The notes: generated by a model not told the origin, from the letters alone. Positions 1-8,735 are shown, numbered from the stretch's first letter. The stretch is DNA of 64,000 bases from Streptomyces sp. BK239 (GCF_004217285.1 NZ_SHKS01000010.1:1-64000), one strand, 5' to 3'. Made by a program: numbers and translations.

Positions 1-73
1 GTTGATAGGCCGGATCTGGAAGCACGGTAACGTGTGGAGGTGACCGGTACTAATAGGCCGAGGGCTTGTCCTC
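1..73 (+). rRNA. 23S ribosomal RNA, 3' end (partial)
   Basis: The window opens inside a 23S rRNA gene. The run ACTAATAGGCCGAGG near positions 50-65 is the conserved extreme 3' end of actinobacterial 23S rRNA. The rest of the gene lies before the window. The mature 3' end is placed by analogy, because the helix partner at the 5' end is not visible. About 100 bases of spacer with no tRNA separate it from 5S. Confidence 0.93.
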
Positions 74-175
74 AGTTGCTCGCGTCCACTGTGTTAGTTC
101 TGAGGCAACGACTGTTGCCGGCTTTGAGCTGAACATAATTGAAGAGTGTGCTTGTTCGCTCGAAACCATTAGGGT

Positions 176-292
176 TTCGGTGGTTATAGCGTGAGGGAAA
201 CGCCCGGTTACATTTCGAACCCGGAAGCTAAGCCTCACAGCGCCGATGGTACTGCAGGGGGGACCCTGTGGGAGAGTAGGACGCCGCCGAAC
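176..292 (+). rRNA. 5S ribosomal RNA
   Basis: The sequence shows the hallmark 5S elements in order: the 5' strand TCGGTGGTTATAGCG, the loop region GAACCCGGAAGCTAAGCC, the run GGTACTGCAGGGGGGACCC, and a 3' strand (GACGCCGCCGAA) that pairs with the 5' end. The length of about 117 nt is normal. It is the last gene of the rRNA operon and is followed directly by a strong terminator. Confidence 0.95.
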
Positions 293-302
293 AATCTTTG
301 GA

Positions 303-349
303 AGGACCCCTGGTCCCAGCGTTCACGCTGGGACCAGGGGTCCTTTTTT
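303..349 (+). terminator. rRNA operon terminator
   Basis: Perfect 19-bp inverted repeat (303-321 with 326-344), loop TTCA, followed by a run of T. It lies 10 bases after 5S and is a classical intrinsic terminator ending the rRNA operon. Confidence 0.95.
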
Positions 350-383
350 ATATGCTTGTGCAGTACCGAAGACAGGAGTCACC

Positions 384-2342
384 ATGTCCACCAACTCTCC
401 CGACGACCGACCGGAGCGCGACCAGCGGCGACGGGACGGTGGTGTCCGTGGCGATCGCGGTGAACGAGGTGGCTTCCGCCGCGACTTCGACCGCCGCGAC
501 AACGATCGGCGCGGCGGCGGCGACCGCCCCGGCGGCGACCGTGGTGGCAACGATCGCGGAGGCTACGGCCGCCGGGACGACAACCGCGGCGGATTCGGTC
601 GTCGTGACGACCGGCGTGACGACCGCCGCGACGACCGGCGGGGCGACAGCCCCCGTGGCGGGTACGGCGATCGTGACCGTGGCGGCTACGGCCGGCGCGA
701 TGACCGCCGCGACGACCGTCGTGACGGCGACCGCGGTTCCCGCCCGTCGTTCCAGCGCGACGACCGTGGTTCCCGTCCGTCGTTCCAGCGCGACGACCGT
801 GGTTCCCGTCCGTCGTTCCAGCGCGACGACCGCGACCGCGGCTTCCGCCGTGACGAGCGGAGCGACCGTGGCGACCGGCCGGCCTTCCGGCGCGATGACC
901 AGCGCAGCGGCTTCGCACGGCGCGACGACCGTGGCGGTGACCGCGGTGGCTTCCGCCGTGACGACAGCCGCACCGGCGACCGGCGCGACGAGCGTCGGGA
1001 CGACCGCCGCGACGATCGCGGTGGTTACGGCCGTCGCGACGACCGCGACCGCGGCTTCCGCCGTGACGACCGCGGCGACCGTGGCGGCTTCCGCCGTGAC
1101 GATCGGCGCGATGACCGTCGAGACGACCGCAGGGACGACCGTGGCGGTGACCGCGGTGGCTTCCGTCGTGACGACTCCCGTCCCGGTGGCGACCGCGGCG
1201 GATTCCGCCGTGACGACAGCCGCTCCGGTGACCGCGGCGGGTTCCGTCGTGACGACAGCCGCTCCGGTGACCGCGGTGGCTTCCGTCGTGACGACTCCCG
1301 TCCCGGTGGCGACCGCGGTGGCTTCCGTCGCGACGACAGCCGTCCCGGTGGCGACCGCGGTGGCTTCCGTCGCGACGACAGCCGTCCCGGTGGCGACCGC
1401 GGTGGGTTCCGCGGACGCGACGACCGGCGTGACGACCGCAGGGACGACCGCGGTGGCCGTGGTGGCCCCCGTCGTGACGACCGCGGCGGGCGACCGGGCG
1501 GCTTCCGTGGGCGTGACGACCGACGCGACGACCGGCGGGACGACCGCCGTGGCGGTGGCCGGTTCCGTGACGAGCGGGACCGTGACCGCGACCGGGAGCC
1601 GATCAAGCGGCTGCCCATCCCGGAAGACGTCACCGGCGACGAGATCGACAAGGACGTGCGGCAGGAGCTCCAGAGCCTGCCCAAGACGCTCGCCGAGGAC
1701 GTCGCCAAGAACCTGGTGATGGTCGCGCGGCTCATCGACGAGGACCCCGAGGGCGCTTACGGGTACAGCAAGGTGGCGCTGCGGCTCGCGTCGCGCGTCG
1801 CTGCGGTCCGCGAGGCGGCCGGGTTCGCGGCGTACGCCAACCAGAAGTTCAGCGAGGCGCTCGCCGAGTTCAGGGCGGCCCGGCGGATGACGGGCAGCGT
1901 GGAGCTGTGGCCGGTCATGGCCGACTGCGAGCGCGGGCTCGGGCGGCCGGAGAAGGCGCTGGACATGGCCGGGGCCCCCGAGGTGCACAAGCTCGACAAG
2001 GCCGCGCAGGTCGAGATGCGGCTCGTCGCGGCCGGCGCGCGGCGCGACATGGGGCAGCTGGACGCGGCGATCGTGACGCTGCAGAGCCCGGAGCTGGCCT
2101 CCCACTCCGTGCAGCCGTGGACCGCGCGACTGCGGTACGCGTACGCCGACGCGCTGCTCGCCGCCGGACGTGAGGGCGAGGCGCGGGAGTGGTTCGCCAA
2201 GGCCGTCGAGGCCGACCGGGACGGCAGCACGGACGCGTCCGACCGGCTGGCAGAGCTGGACGGCGTCGAGTTCGTCGACGCGCTCGACGAGGACGCGGTC
2301 AAGGGCGAGCCGGCCGAGAGCGACGACGACGCCCAGAGCTGA
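384..2342 (+). CDS. Arg/Asp/Gly-repeat protein with TPR-like C-terminal domain
   Basis: A 652-residue protein in two parts. Residues about 10-400 are almost only R, D, G, F and S, built from near-exact repeats: three copies of an 11-residue unit (GSRPSFQRDDR, nt 735-833), then 13-14-residue units such as PGGDRGGFRRDDSR (nt 1140-1410). Residues about 405-652 are ordinary alpha-helical sequence with TPR-like helix pairs (QKFSEALAEFRAARR, GEAREWFAKAVEADR). The ATG at 384 follows CAGGAG; a longer reading back to 246 would run through 5S and its terminator. The repeat half resembles RGG/FG disordered RNA-binding tails, which suggests RNA or ribosome association, but the function is unknown. It stands alone between two terminators. 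Confidence 0.85.
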   Translation: MSTNSPDDRPERDQRRRDGGVRGDRGERGGFRRDFDRRDNDRRGGGDRPGGDRGGNDRGGYGRRDDNRGGFGRRDDRRDDRRDDRRGDSPRGGYGDRDRGGYGRRDDRRDDRRDGDRGSRPSFQRDDRGSRPSFQRDDRGSRPSFQRDDRDRGFRRDERSDRGDRPAFRRDDQRSGFARRDDRGGDRGGFRRDDSRTGDRRDERRDDRRDDRGGYGRRDDRDRGFRRDDRGDRGGFRRDDRRDDRRDDRRDDRGGDRGGFRRDDSRPGGDRGGFRRDDSRSGDRGGFRRDDSRSGDRGGFRRDDSRPGGDRGGFRRDDSRPGGDRGGFRRDDSRPGGDRGGFRGRDDRRDDRRDDRGGRGGPRRDDRGGRPGGFRGRDDRRDDRRDDRRGGGRFRDERDRDRDREPIKRLPIPEDVTGDEIDKDVRQELQSLPKTLAEDVAKNLVMVARLIDEDPEGAYGYSKVALRLASRVAAVREAAGFAAYANQKFSEALAEFRAARRMTGSVELWPVMADCERGLGRPEKALDMAGAPEVHKLDKAAQVEMRLVAAGARRDMGQLDAAIVTLQSPELASHSVQPWTARLRYAYADALLAAGREGEAREWFAKAVEADRDGSTDASDRLAELDGVEFVDALDEDAVKGEPAESDDDAQS

Positions 2343-2357
2343 GGCGCATGTGAGGTG

Positions 2358-2400
2358 AAGGGGCGGGACCCCGGTCGTCACGACCGGGGTCCCGCCCCTT
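2358..2400. terminator. Bidirectional terminator
   Basis: Perfect 20-bp inverted repeat (2358-2377 with 2381-2400) with a 3-base loop between convergent genes. It carries T-rich sequence on the plus strand and can serve both the repeat protein and the DUF1015 gene. Confidence 0.85.
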
Positions 2401-2430
2401 TCGCGTACCGGGGTCGGGAGAGCCTCGGCG

Positions 2431-3714
2431 TCAGAGGTCCAGCGCGCGCAGGACCAGGCCGGAGGCCGGCTTCGGGCCGAACGACGTGGACTTGCGGGGC
2501 ATGGTGACGCCCTGGCGGGCGAGGTCGCGCACGACCTCCTCGCGGACCGGGTGCAGCAGGACGGCCGTGCCGCCGTCGCGCTCCGCCTTCTCCACGGTGG
2601 CGGCCGTGTCGTGGATGTAGGCGATGCGGGCCGGGTCGTCCTCGGGGACGTGCCAGACGTGGTGGAGGAGCGTCGCGTGCAGGACCGTCGCGTCCAGTGA
2701 GCGCCAGGCCGGCGGTCGGTCGGCGGGGACGGTTCGGGCGAGGACTTCCGGGTCCGGGCGGTCGAGGAGGTGGAAGTCCCCGTCGCCGGCCAGGAGGAAG
2801 GCGTTGCCCGCGGCGGCCGCGTCCGCCAGGGCGGTGAGCGCCTCCGGCAGCGGGACGTCCAGGCGGCGGACGCGGAACAGGCCGTCGACGGCGGCCAGCG
2901 CGTCGGAGACGGGCAGACCGTGCAGCAGCCGGTGGATGGCGCGGACCCGCAGCGGGTAGCGGAGCGTGTCGACGAGGAGGACGAGGCCGTGGTCCCAGGG
3001 GCTGGGGGAGGGGTGCTCCGCGCGTAGACGACGGTAGGTGGCCCAGCGGTGGTGGCCGTCGGCGATCAGGGCCTGACGGGGGGCGAGGTCGGCCTGGACG
3101 CGGGCCAGTTCGTCCGGGTCGGTGATGGACCACAGGCGGTGGCTGTAGCCGTCCTCGGTGGTGGTGTGCAGGAGCGGGGGGCGCTCGGCGGTGCGGTCCA
3201 CGACGTCCGCCGTCGCGCCGTTGCCGTGGTAGGTGAGCAGGAGCGGTTCGAGGTTGGCGTACGTGGCGCGCATGAGGGCGGCGCGGTCGGCGACGACGTG
3301 GGGCATGACGTCCTCGTGGGGGAGGACGACGCCGGCGGACGGTTCGGAGACGCGCAGGGCTCCGATGAGGCCGCGCTGGAGCATGCCGTCGGCGTGCCGC
3401 TGTTCGTAGACGTACAGGGCGGGTTCGGGGTCGGGGGCCAGGACGCCGTCGGCGAGCCAGCCGCGGAGGGTCGTCGCGGCCTGTTCGTTGCGGACGGCCG
3501 GTGTGGTGGCCTGAGGGAGGATCAGCCGGACGATGTTGTGCGGATCCGCGTCCTGGAGCTGGTGCAGGCCGTCGGGGCGGACGACGACGTCGTACGGCGG
3601 GGACGTGACGGCGGCGAGGCTGCCGACCCGGTCGGGGTCGTAGCGCAGGCCTCGGAACGGGGTGAGTTCCAGGCCTCGGGGCGCCGTTGCTTCCGAGTGA
3701 CCTGCAGTGTTCAT
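2431..3714 (-). CDS. DUF1015 family protein
   Basis: A 427-residue protein with the DUF1015 pattern: an N-terminal LTPFRGLRYDP and SPPYDVV, and a central LIADGHHRWATY motif that is the family signature. The length fits the family (about 400-430). It is sometimes annotated as a SpoOJ/ParA/ParB/RepB-related protein, but no biochemical function is established. It is monocistronic and convergent with the repeat protein. The start is the ATG at 3714; the next gene is divergent and begins 73 bases away, so the two promoters share a short interval. Confidence 0.88.
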   Translation of the reverse strand: MNTAGHSEATAPRGLELTPFRGLRYDPDRVGSLAAVTSPPYDVVVRPDGLHQLQDADPHNIVRLILPQATTPAVRNEQAATTLRGWLADGVLAPDPEPALYVYEQRHADGMLQRGLIGALRVSEPSAGVVLPHEDVMPHVVADRAALMRATYANLEPLLLTYHGNGATADVVDRTAERPPLLHTTTEDGYSHRLWSITDPDELARVQADLAPRQALIADGHHRWATYRRLRAEHPSPSPWDHGLVLLVDTLRYPLRVRAIHRLLHGLPVSDALAAVDGLFRVRRLDVPLPEALTALADAAAAGNAFLLAGDGDFHLLDRPDPEVLARTVPADRPPAWRSLDATVLHATLLHHVWHVPEDDPARIAYIHDTAATVEKAERDGGTAVLLHPVREEVVRDLARQGVTMPRKSTSFGPKPASGLVLRALDL

Positions 3715-3787
3715 CCCGGCATCGTACGTGTGTCAGTGGCGTGCGCGATGATCGAGGGAACAGCGAGCGAACGAGGAGCGATGCGGA

Positions 3788-4849
3788 ATGAGCCCGAGCG
3801 TCAGGACGAGGCCCGAGGCCAGTGGGCGGGCCCTGAGCGAGGCGTACGACACGGCGCTGCTCGATCTGGACGGGGTGGTGTACGCGGGCGGGAGCGCGAT
3901 CGCGCACGCCGTCGAGTCGCTGGAGCGGGCTCGTGAGGGCGGGATGCGGCTCGCGTACGTCACCAACAACGCGCTGCGGACGCCCGACGCGGTGGCGGGG
4001 CATCTGACGGAGCTGGGGATTCCTACGGAGGCCGGTGAGGTCATCACGTCGGCGCAGGCGGTGGCCCGGCTGATCAGCGAGCAGGTGCCCGAGGGCGCGC
4101 GGGTGCTGGTGATCGGCGGGGAGGGGCTGCGGGTCGCTCTGCGGGAGCGCGGGCTGGTGCCGGTGGAGTCCGCCGACGACGATCCGGCGGCGGTGGTGCA
4201 GGGGTTCGGCGGCCCGGATCTGCCGTGGGGGCGGTTCGCCGAGGCGTCGTACGCGGTCGCGCGCGGGGTGCCGTGGTTCGCGTCCAACACCGATCTGACG
4301 ATTCCCAGCGGGCGGGGGATCGCTCCGGGCAACGGGGCCGCGGTGGAGGTGGTGCGGATCGCGACCGGTGCCGAGCCGCAGGTCGCGGGGAAGCCGTTGC
4401 CCCCGATGCACCGGGAGACGATTCTGCGGACGGGCGCGGAACGGCCGTTGGTGGTCGGCGACCGGCTGGACACCGACATCGAGGGCGCGTTCAACGGCGG
4501 GGTCGACTCGCTGCTGGTCCTCACCGGGGTGACCGACGGGGCGCAGCTTCTGGCCGCGCCGCCGCAGCACCGGCCGACGTATGTGGACGCCGATCTGCGG
4601 GGGATGCTCACCGGCCAGCCGGAGGTCACGGCGGACGGGGACGGTTTCCGGTGCGGCGGCTGGACGGCGACGGCGGACGGGGCCGTCGGCGAGGACGAGG
4701 GAGGCCGGGAGCGGGGGAGGCTGCGGCTGGACGGGGACGGCGAAGTCCTGGACGGGCTGCGGGCGTTGTGCGCGGCGGCGTGGACGTCGGCGGGTGAGGG
4801 TTCGTGCGGGCTCGATGCGGGGAAGGCGCTGGCACGGCTGGGTCTGTGA
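3788..4849 (+). CDS. HAD superfamily hydrolase, subclass IIA (NagD/pNPPase-like)
   Basis: A 353-residue cytoplasmic phosphatase. HAD motif I is LLDLDGVVYAGG near residue 25 (nucleophile Asp), motif II is YVTNNALRTPD near residue 60, and motif IV is VVGDRLDTDIEGAFNGG near residue 220. The C2A-type cap between motifs II and III places it with NagD and 4-nitrophenylphosphatases. The substrate cannot be read from the sequence. The ATG at 3788 follows GAGGAG at 3773-3778; another ATG at 3781 is in a different frame. The C-terminal about 90 residues are less conserved and Gly/Asp rich. Confidence 0.88.
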   Translation: MSPSVRTRPEASGRALSEAYDTALLDLDGVVYAGGSAIAHAVESLERAREGGMRLAYVTNNALRTPDAVAGHLTELGIPTEAGEVITSAQAVARLISEQVPEGARVLVIGGEGLRVALRERGLVPVESADDDPAAVVQGFGGPDLPWGRFAEASYAVARGVPWFASNTDLTIPSGRGIAPGNGAAVEVVRIATGAEPQVAGKPLPPMHRETILRTGAERPLVVGDRLDTDIEGAFNGGVDSLLVLTGVTDGAQLLAAPPQHRPTYVDADLRGMLTGQPEVTADGDGFRCGGWTATADGAVGEDEGGRERGRLRLDGDGEVLDGLRALCAAAWTSAGEGSCGLDAGKALARLGL

Positions 4850-4965
4850 GGCGGTCCGCGCTCCAGGCGGCCCGTCCGGGGCCGACCGGTGGCCGGGCAG
4901 TCAGGCGTCCGGCCGGTGACCAGGCGGTCGGCGTACGGCTCGTGACCGGGGATCGGATCGGATTG

Positions 4966-4984
4966 GGAGGGTAGGCTAACCTAA
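4966..4984 (+). promoter_or_regulatory. Iron box (DmdR/IdeR operator) overlapping the -10 element
   Basis: GGAGGGTAGGCTAACCTAA matches the DtxR/IdeR/DmdR consensus TTAGGTTAGGCTAACCTAA at 16 of 19 positions. Within it TAACCT (4977-4982) sits exactly where a -10 hexamer should be if transcription starts at the GTG at 4989. Repressor binding would therefore block the promoter directly under iron sufficiency. Confidence 0.9.
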
Positions 4985-4988
4985 CTGC

Positions 4989-6032
4989 GTGTTGGTCGAC
5001 AGTGTTCCCGAACAGCGCGCGGAGACCGCCCCCGCGCCCCCAACCCGCCGGGCGATACGTGCCGTCGGACTGGTCGTCTCCGTCGCGGTCCTGCTGCTGG
5101 TGGCGGTGGCGAGCATCGCCGTCGGCGCCAAGGAGCTGTCGATGGGGCAGGTCTGGCACGGCGTGTTCGAGGGCACGGGGACGTACGCCGACGTCGTCGT
5201 CGACGAGCGGCTGTCGCGGACCGCGCTGGGCCTGCTGGCCGGGGCGGCGCTCGGGCTGGCCGGCACCGTGCTCCAGGCGCTCACCCGCAATCCGCTGGCC
5301 GACCCCGGTCTGCTCGGCATCAACGCGGGCGCGTCGGCCGCCGTGGTCACCGCTCTCACCTACTTCGGCGTCACCAGCCTGAGCGGCTATGTGTGGTTCG
5401 CGTTCCTCGGCGCGGCGGCGGTCGGGGCGCTGGTGTGGTTCCTCGGCGGCAGCCGCAGCGCCACGCCGGTGCGGCTGGCGCTCGCCGGCACCGCGATCAG
5501 CGCCGCCCTGTTCGGCTACGTCCAGGCCGTGATGATCATGGATGAGGCGGCGCTCGCCAAGATGCGTTTCTGGACGGTCGGTTCGCTGTCCTCGGCGACA
5601 GACGACACGATCCGGCAGGTGCTTCCCTTCATCGCGGTCGGCACGCTGCTCTCGCTCGCCTTGGCCCGTCCGCTGAACGCGGTGGCCATGGGCGACGACA
5701 CCGCCAGGGCGCTCGGCGCGCACCTCGGCCGGACCCGGGCGCTGTCGATGCTCGCCGCCACCGTGCTGTGCGGCGCGGCGACCGCCGCGTGCGGGCCGAT
5801 CGTGTTCGTCGGGTTGATGGTCCCGCACGTCGTCCGCTCCTTCACCGGCCCCGATCTGCGCTGGATCATGCCGTACGCGGCGATCCTGTCGCCGGTGCTG
5901 CTGCTCGGCTCCGATGTGATCGGGCGGGTCGTCGCCCGTCCGTCGGAGGTCCAGGTCGGCATCATCACCGCGATCATCGGCGGCCCGGTCTTCATCTTTC
6001 TCGTACGACGGCGGAGGACGGCCCAGCTGTGA
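4989..6032 (+). CDS. Iron-siderophore ABC transporter permease, FecCD family (first)
   Basis: A 347-residue integral membrane protein with many hydrophobic segments and FecCD landmarks: AGAALGLAGTVLQALTRNPLADPG near residue 80, and GPIVFVGLMVPHVVR in the second half, where the ATPase docks. The GTG start lies four bases after the iron box and has no Shine-Dalgarno, so the mRNA is probably leaderless. It begins a three-gene operon (permease-permease-ATPase). No substrate-binding lipoprotein gene is in the operon, so the binding protein must be encoded elsewhere. Iron repression by DmdR is inferred from the box. Confidence 0.92.
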   Translation: MLVDSVPEQRAETAPAPPTRRAIRAVGLVVSVAVLLLVAVASIAVGAKELSMGQVWHGVFEGTGTYADVVVDERLSRTALGLLAGAALGLAGTVLQALTRNPLADPGLLGINAGASAAVVTALTYFGVTSLSGYVWFAFLGAAAVGALVWFLGGSRSATPVRLALAGTAISAALFGYVQAVMIMDEAALAKMRFWTVGSLSSATDDTIRQVLPFIAVGTLLSLALARPLNAVAMGDDTARALGAHLGRTRALSMLAATVLCGAATAACGPIVFVGLMVPHVVRSFTGPDLRWIMPYAAILSPVLLLGSDVIGRVVARPSEVQVGIITAIIGGPVFIFLVRRRRTAQL

Positions 6033-7144
6033 AGAGCGCATCCCACACCGCACCGCGAGAACGAGACACGGCCCGGCCCGGTCAGGCGGGGCAGGGCGCC
6101 CGGACCTCCCGCGCTGTCCGCGCGCTGCGCGGGCCCGGAGGGATCTCCCTGCGCGTGGACGTCCGTGCCCTGGTCGTCGTCGTGCTGCTGCTGCTCGCCG
6201 CGCTCACCGCGAGCGTGGTGCTGATCGGCACCGGCGACTTCCCGATCTCCGCCGGGGACGTGCTGAAGACGCTGGCCGGGAACGGCACCGAGGGGCAGGA
6301 GTTCATCGTCAACGAGCTGCGGCTGCCTCGCGTCCTGGTCGGGTTGCTGGTCGGGGCCTCGCTGGGGCTCGGCGGCGCGGTGTTCCAGGCGGTGTCCCGC
6401 AATCCGCTGGGCAGCCCGGACGTGCTCGGCCTCGGGCAGGGTGCGACGGCCGGCGCGCTCGTGGTGATCGTGCTGCTGTCGGGCTCCGCCGGCCAGGTCG
6501 CCGCGGGGGCGCTGGCCGGCGGTCTCGTGACCGGCGCGGCCATCTATCTGCTCGCCTGGAAGCGGGGTGTGCACGGTTACCGGCTGGTGCTGGTCGGCAT
6601 CGGCGTGTCGGCGATCGCCACCGCCGTCAACGGCTATCTGCTCACCAAGGCCGACCTCGTGGACGCGGCCCGCGCGGTGGTGTGGATGACCGGCTCGCTC
6701 GACGGCCGCGACTGGAAGCAGGTGTGGCCGCTGCTCGCGCTGTTCTGCGTGCTCGTCCCGCTCGTCCTCGCCAACGCGCGGGGCCTGCGGATGATGGAGA
6801 TGGGCGACGACGTCTCCAACGCCCTCGGGGTCCGGGTGGAGCGCGTACGGCTGCTGCTGATGGTGGCCGCCGTCCTGCTCACCGCGTCCGCCACCGCCGC
6901 CGCCGGCCCCGTCGCCTTCGTCGCGCTCACCGCGCCGCAGCTCGCCCGCCGGCTGTCCCGCTCGCCGGGACCGAACCTGGTGCCCTCCCTGTGCATGGGC
7001 GCCGCCCTGCTGGTCACCGCCGACTGGGCCGCCCAGCGGCTGTTCGGCGACGGACAGCTTCCCGTGGGCGTGGTCACCGGCGTCCTCGGCGGCGTCTACC
7101 TGCTGTGGCTGCTGGTCGCCGAGCGGCGGTCGGGCCGGATATGA
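6029..7144 (+). CDS. Iron-siderophore ABC transporter permease, FecCD family (second)
   Basis: A 371-residue membrane protein, a paralogue of the upstream permease, with LVGASLGLGGAVFQAVSRNPLGSPD and GPVAFVALTAPQLARRL. It should form the heterodimeric channel with the first permease. The GTG at 6029 overlaps the upstream stop in a GTGA arrangement, indicating translational coupling. The cytoplasmic N-terminus (about 45 residues, basic and Pro/Ala rich) is longer than in many FecD proteins. A reading from 5768 would cover most of the first permease's C-terminus and is rejected. Confidence 0.92.
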   Translation: MKSASHTAPRERDTARPGQAGQGARTSRAVRALRGPGGISLRVDVRALVVVVLLLLAALTASVVLIGTGDFPISAGDVLKTLAGNGTEGQEFIVNELRLPRVLVGLLVGASLGLGGAVFQAVSRNPLGSPDVLGLGQGATAGALVVIVLLSGSAGQVAAGALAGGLVTGAAIYLLAWKRGVHGYRLVLVGIGVSAIATAVNGYLLTKADLVDAARAVVWMTGSLDGRDWKQVWPLLALFCVLVPLVLANARGLRMMEMGDDVSNALGVRVERVRLLLMVAAVLLTASATAAAGPVAFVALTAPQLARRLSRSPGPNLVPSLCMGAALLVTADWAAQRLFGDGQLPVGVVTGVLGGVYLLWLLVAERRSGRI

Positions 7145-8019
7145 GTTCCCGCACTCCCGCCGGCAGCGGGACGAACAACGCTAGGAGCACCGTGAACCGC
7201 CTGTCCGCCGAGAACGTCACCCTCGCCTACGACCAGCGGGTCATCGCCGAAGACCTGTCGGTGGAGATCCCCGACAACTCCTTCACCGTGATCGTCGGCC
7301 CCAACGCGTGCGGCAAGTCGACGCTGCTGCGGGCGCTGTCGCGGATGCTGAAGCCGAACGAGGGCCGGGTGCTGCTGGACGGGCAGGTCATCCAGTCGAT
7401 GCCGGCGAAGAAGGTCGCGCGGACGCTGGGTCTGCTGCCGCAGTCCTCGATCGCGCCGGACGGCATCACCGTCGCCGACCTGGTGGGCCGGGGCCGCTAC
7501 CCGCACCAGGGCGTCCTGCGCCAGTGGTCGGCGCAGGACGAGCGGGTCGTACGGGAGTCCATGGCGCGCACGGGCGTCGGCGAACTCGCCGACCGGTACG
7601 TCGACGAGCTGTCGGGCGGCCAGCGTCAGCGCGTGTGGATCGCGATGGCCCTCGCCCAGCAGACCCCGCTGCTGCTCCTCGACGAGCCGACCACCTTCCT
7701 CGACATCCAGCACCAGATCGACGTCCTCGACCTGTGCGCCGAGCTGCACGAGGAGCAGGGCCGCACCCTGGTCGCCGTCCTGCACGACCTCAACCACGCC
7801 GCGCGGTACGCCACGCACCTGATCGCGCTCAAGGGCGGCACGGTCGTCGCGCAGGGCGCGCCGGGCGACGTCGTCACCGCGGAGCTGGTGGAGGAGGTCT
7901 TCGGGCTGCGCTGCCAGGTCATCGACGACCCGGAGACGGGCACCCCGCTGGTGGTGCCGGCGGCGCGGAAGGCGCGGGCGGGCGGTGTGACGAAGGTCGC
8001 GGCCGCCGAGACCTCCTGA
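7141..8019 (+). CDS. Iron-siderophore ABC transporter ATP-binding protein (FecE/FhuC-like)
   Basis: A 292-residue ATPase energising the two permeases. Walker A is GPNACGKST (residues 53-61), signature LSGGQRQR, Walker B LLLLDEPTTFLD, and H-loop VLHDLNHA. TTFLDIQHQ is typical of the siderophore/cobalamin ATPases. The ATG at 7141 overlaps the preceding stop (ATGA). An alternative GTG at 7192 has a better Shine-Dalgarno (AGGAG at 7183-7187) and would give 275 residues, starting just before the ABC domain; it may be the true start. Confidence 0.93.
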   Translation: MSSRTPAGSGTNNARSTVNRLSAENVTLAYDQRVIAEDLSVEIPDNSFTVIVGPNACGKSTLLRALSRMLKPNEGRVLLDGQVIQSMPAKKVARTLGLLPQSSIAPDGITVADLVGRGRYPHQGVLRQWSAQDERVVRESMARTGVGELADRYVDELSGGQRQRVWIAMALAQQTPLLLLDEPTTFLDIQHQIDVLDLCAELHEEQGRTLVAVLHDLNHAARYATHLIALKGGTVVAQGAPGDVVTAELVEEVFGLRCQVIDDPETGTPLVVPAARKARAGGVTKVAAAETS

Positions 8020-8055
8020 GCCGGCGGCTCGCGGGGGCGCCCACACGCCGGGCCG

Positions 8056-8403
8056 CTACAGGAGCTTCCTGAGGTGGAACAGGTCGCGCAGACCCGCCTC
8101 CAGCCGCACCCGGCCCGCGCCCCACGCCTTCGCGAAGTTCAGCTCGCCGTCGACCAGCGCCACCAGGTCGTCGCCCGTCATGGCCAGCCGGATCTGCGCC
8201 TTCTGCGGCGGCGGCCCCTGAAGGGTGTCGTCGACCTGTATGCGGCCGTCGGCCATGCGCCCCGTGAAGGTGACGTCCAGGTCGGTGACATGGCAGCTGA
8301 CCGAGCGGTCCATGGCCGCGGCCTGCCGGACGTCGCCGTCGGCGTCCCGCATCTTGTCCGACAGCTTCTCCAGTGCCGTACGGCACTCCTCGATCGTGGC
8401 CAT
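8056..8403 (-). CDS. SCP2 sterol-binding-domain-like protein
   Basis: A 115-residue single-domain protein that reads as the SCP2 fold: an N-terminal helix, then strands carrying VTFTGRMADGRIQVDD, then RLAMTGDDLVALVDGELNFAKAWGAG, the usual lipid-carrier pocket segment. Such small actinobacterial proteins are annotated as SCP2/sterol-transfer proteins; a ligand is not known. It is transcribed toward the iron operon, with only 36 bases between the convergent stops, and divergently from the 84-residue gene. Confidence 0.8.
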   Translation of the reverse strand: MATIEECRTALEKLSDKMRDADGDVRQAAAMDRSVSCHVTDLDVTFTGRMADGRIQVDDTLQGPPPQKAQIRLAMTGDDLVALVDGELNFAKAWGAGRVRLEAGLRDLFHLRKLL

Positions 8404-8445
8404 AGCGCCCGACGGTACCTCAGCGGTTCGCGGTAGCGTCGAGGC

Positions 8446-8700
8446 ATGAACGACTCAGCGCCGGACGACGAGGTCCCGCACGGCCCACCGGAGGGCGACC
8501 AGCGCGGCGGCGAGGCCGGCCCCGGCGCGCCCGGCCCGTTGCTCGTGCCCCGCACGCCCACCGGCCACGACGTGGTGGACGCCTGTCTGGACCGGCTGGC
8601 CGACGCCGACCACCTCGCCACCGACGGCCACGTCGAGGTGTACGAGGATGTCCACCGGGGACTGCGCGACGCGCTCACCGCGCTCGACGCCCCGCTTTGA
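8446..8700 (+). CDS. Small conserved protein upstream of tlyA
   Basis: An 84-residue acidic protein. The first 40 residues are Pro/Gly/Asp rich and probably disordered; the second half (PTGHDVVDACLDRLADADHL) forms two predicted amphipathic helices. A short protein of this kind regularly precedes tlyA in actinobacteria. Its stop is 35 bases before the tlyA start, so the two are likely co-transcribed with nadK and recN. No function is assigned. Confidence 0.75.
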   Translation: MNDSAPDDEVPHGPPEGDQRGGEAGPGAPGPLLVPRTPTGHDVVDACLDRLADADHLATDGHVEVYEDVHRGLRDALTALDAPL

Positions 8701-8735
8701 TCCACCGTACGGACAACACAGGAGCTGAACCGAAC

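Noticed and set aside
74..175. tRNA gene between 23S and 5S
   Set aside because: No cloverleaf or TPsiC-like GGTTCGANTCC element is present in the spacer.
1140..1410. Tandem 39-42-base repeats considered as a CRISPR array
   Set aside because: Repeats are contiguous, in frame with a coding region and lack spacers; no cas genes are near.
298..1719. Long plus-strand frame rich in Thr/Ala/Val overlapping the repeat protein
   Set aside because: It is the shifted reading of the GAC/CGC repeats, starts inside the rRNA terminator and has no ribosome-binding site.
348..2381. 677-residue minus-strand frame across the repeat protein
   Set aside because: Antisense shadow kept open by repeat composition; its start would be in the downstream terminator.
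2378..4570. 730-residue minus-strand frame
   Set aside because: Antisense to the HAD gene and out of frame with DUF1015; Arg/Pro-rich composition typical of a GC shadow.
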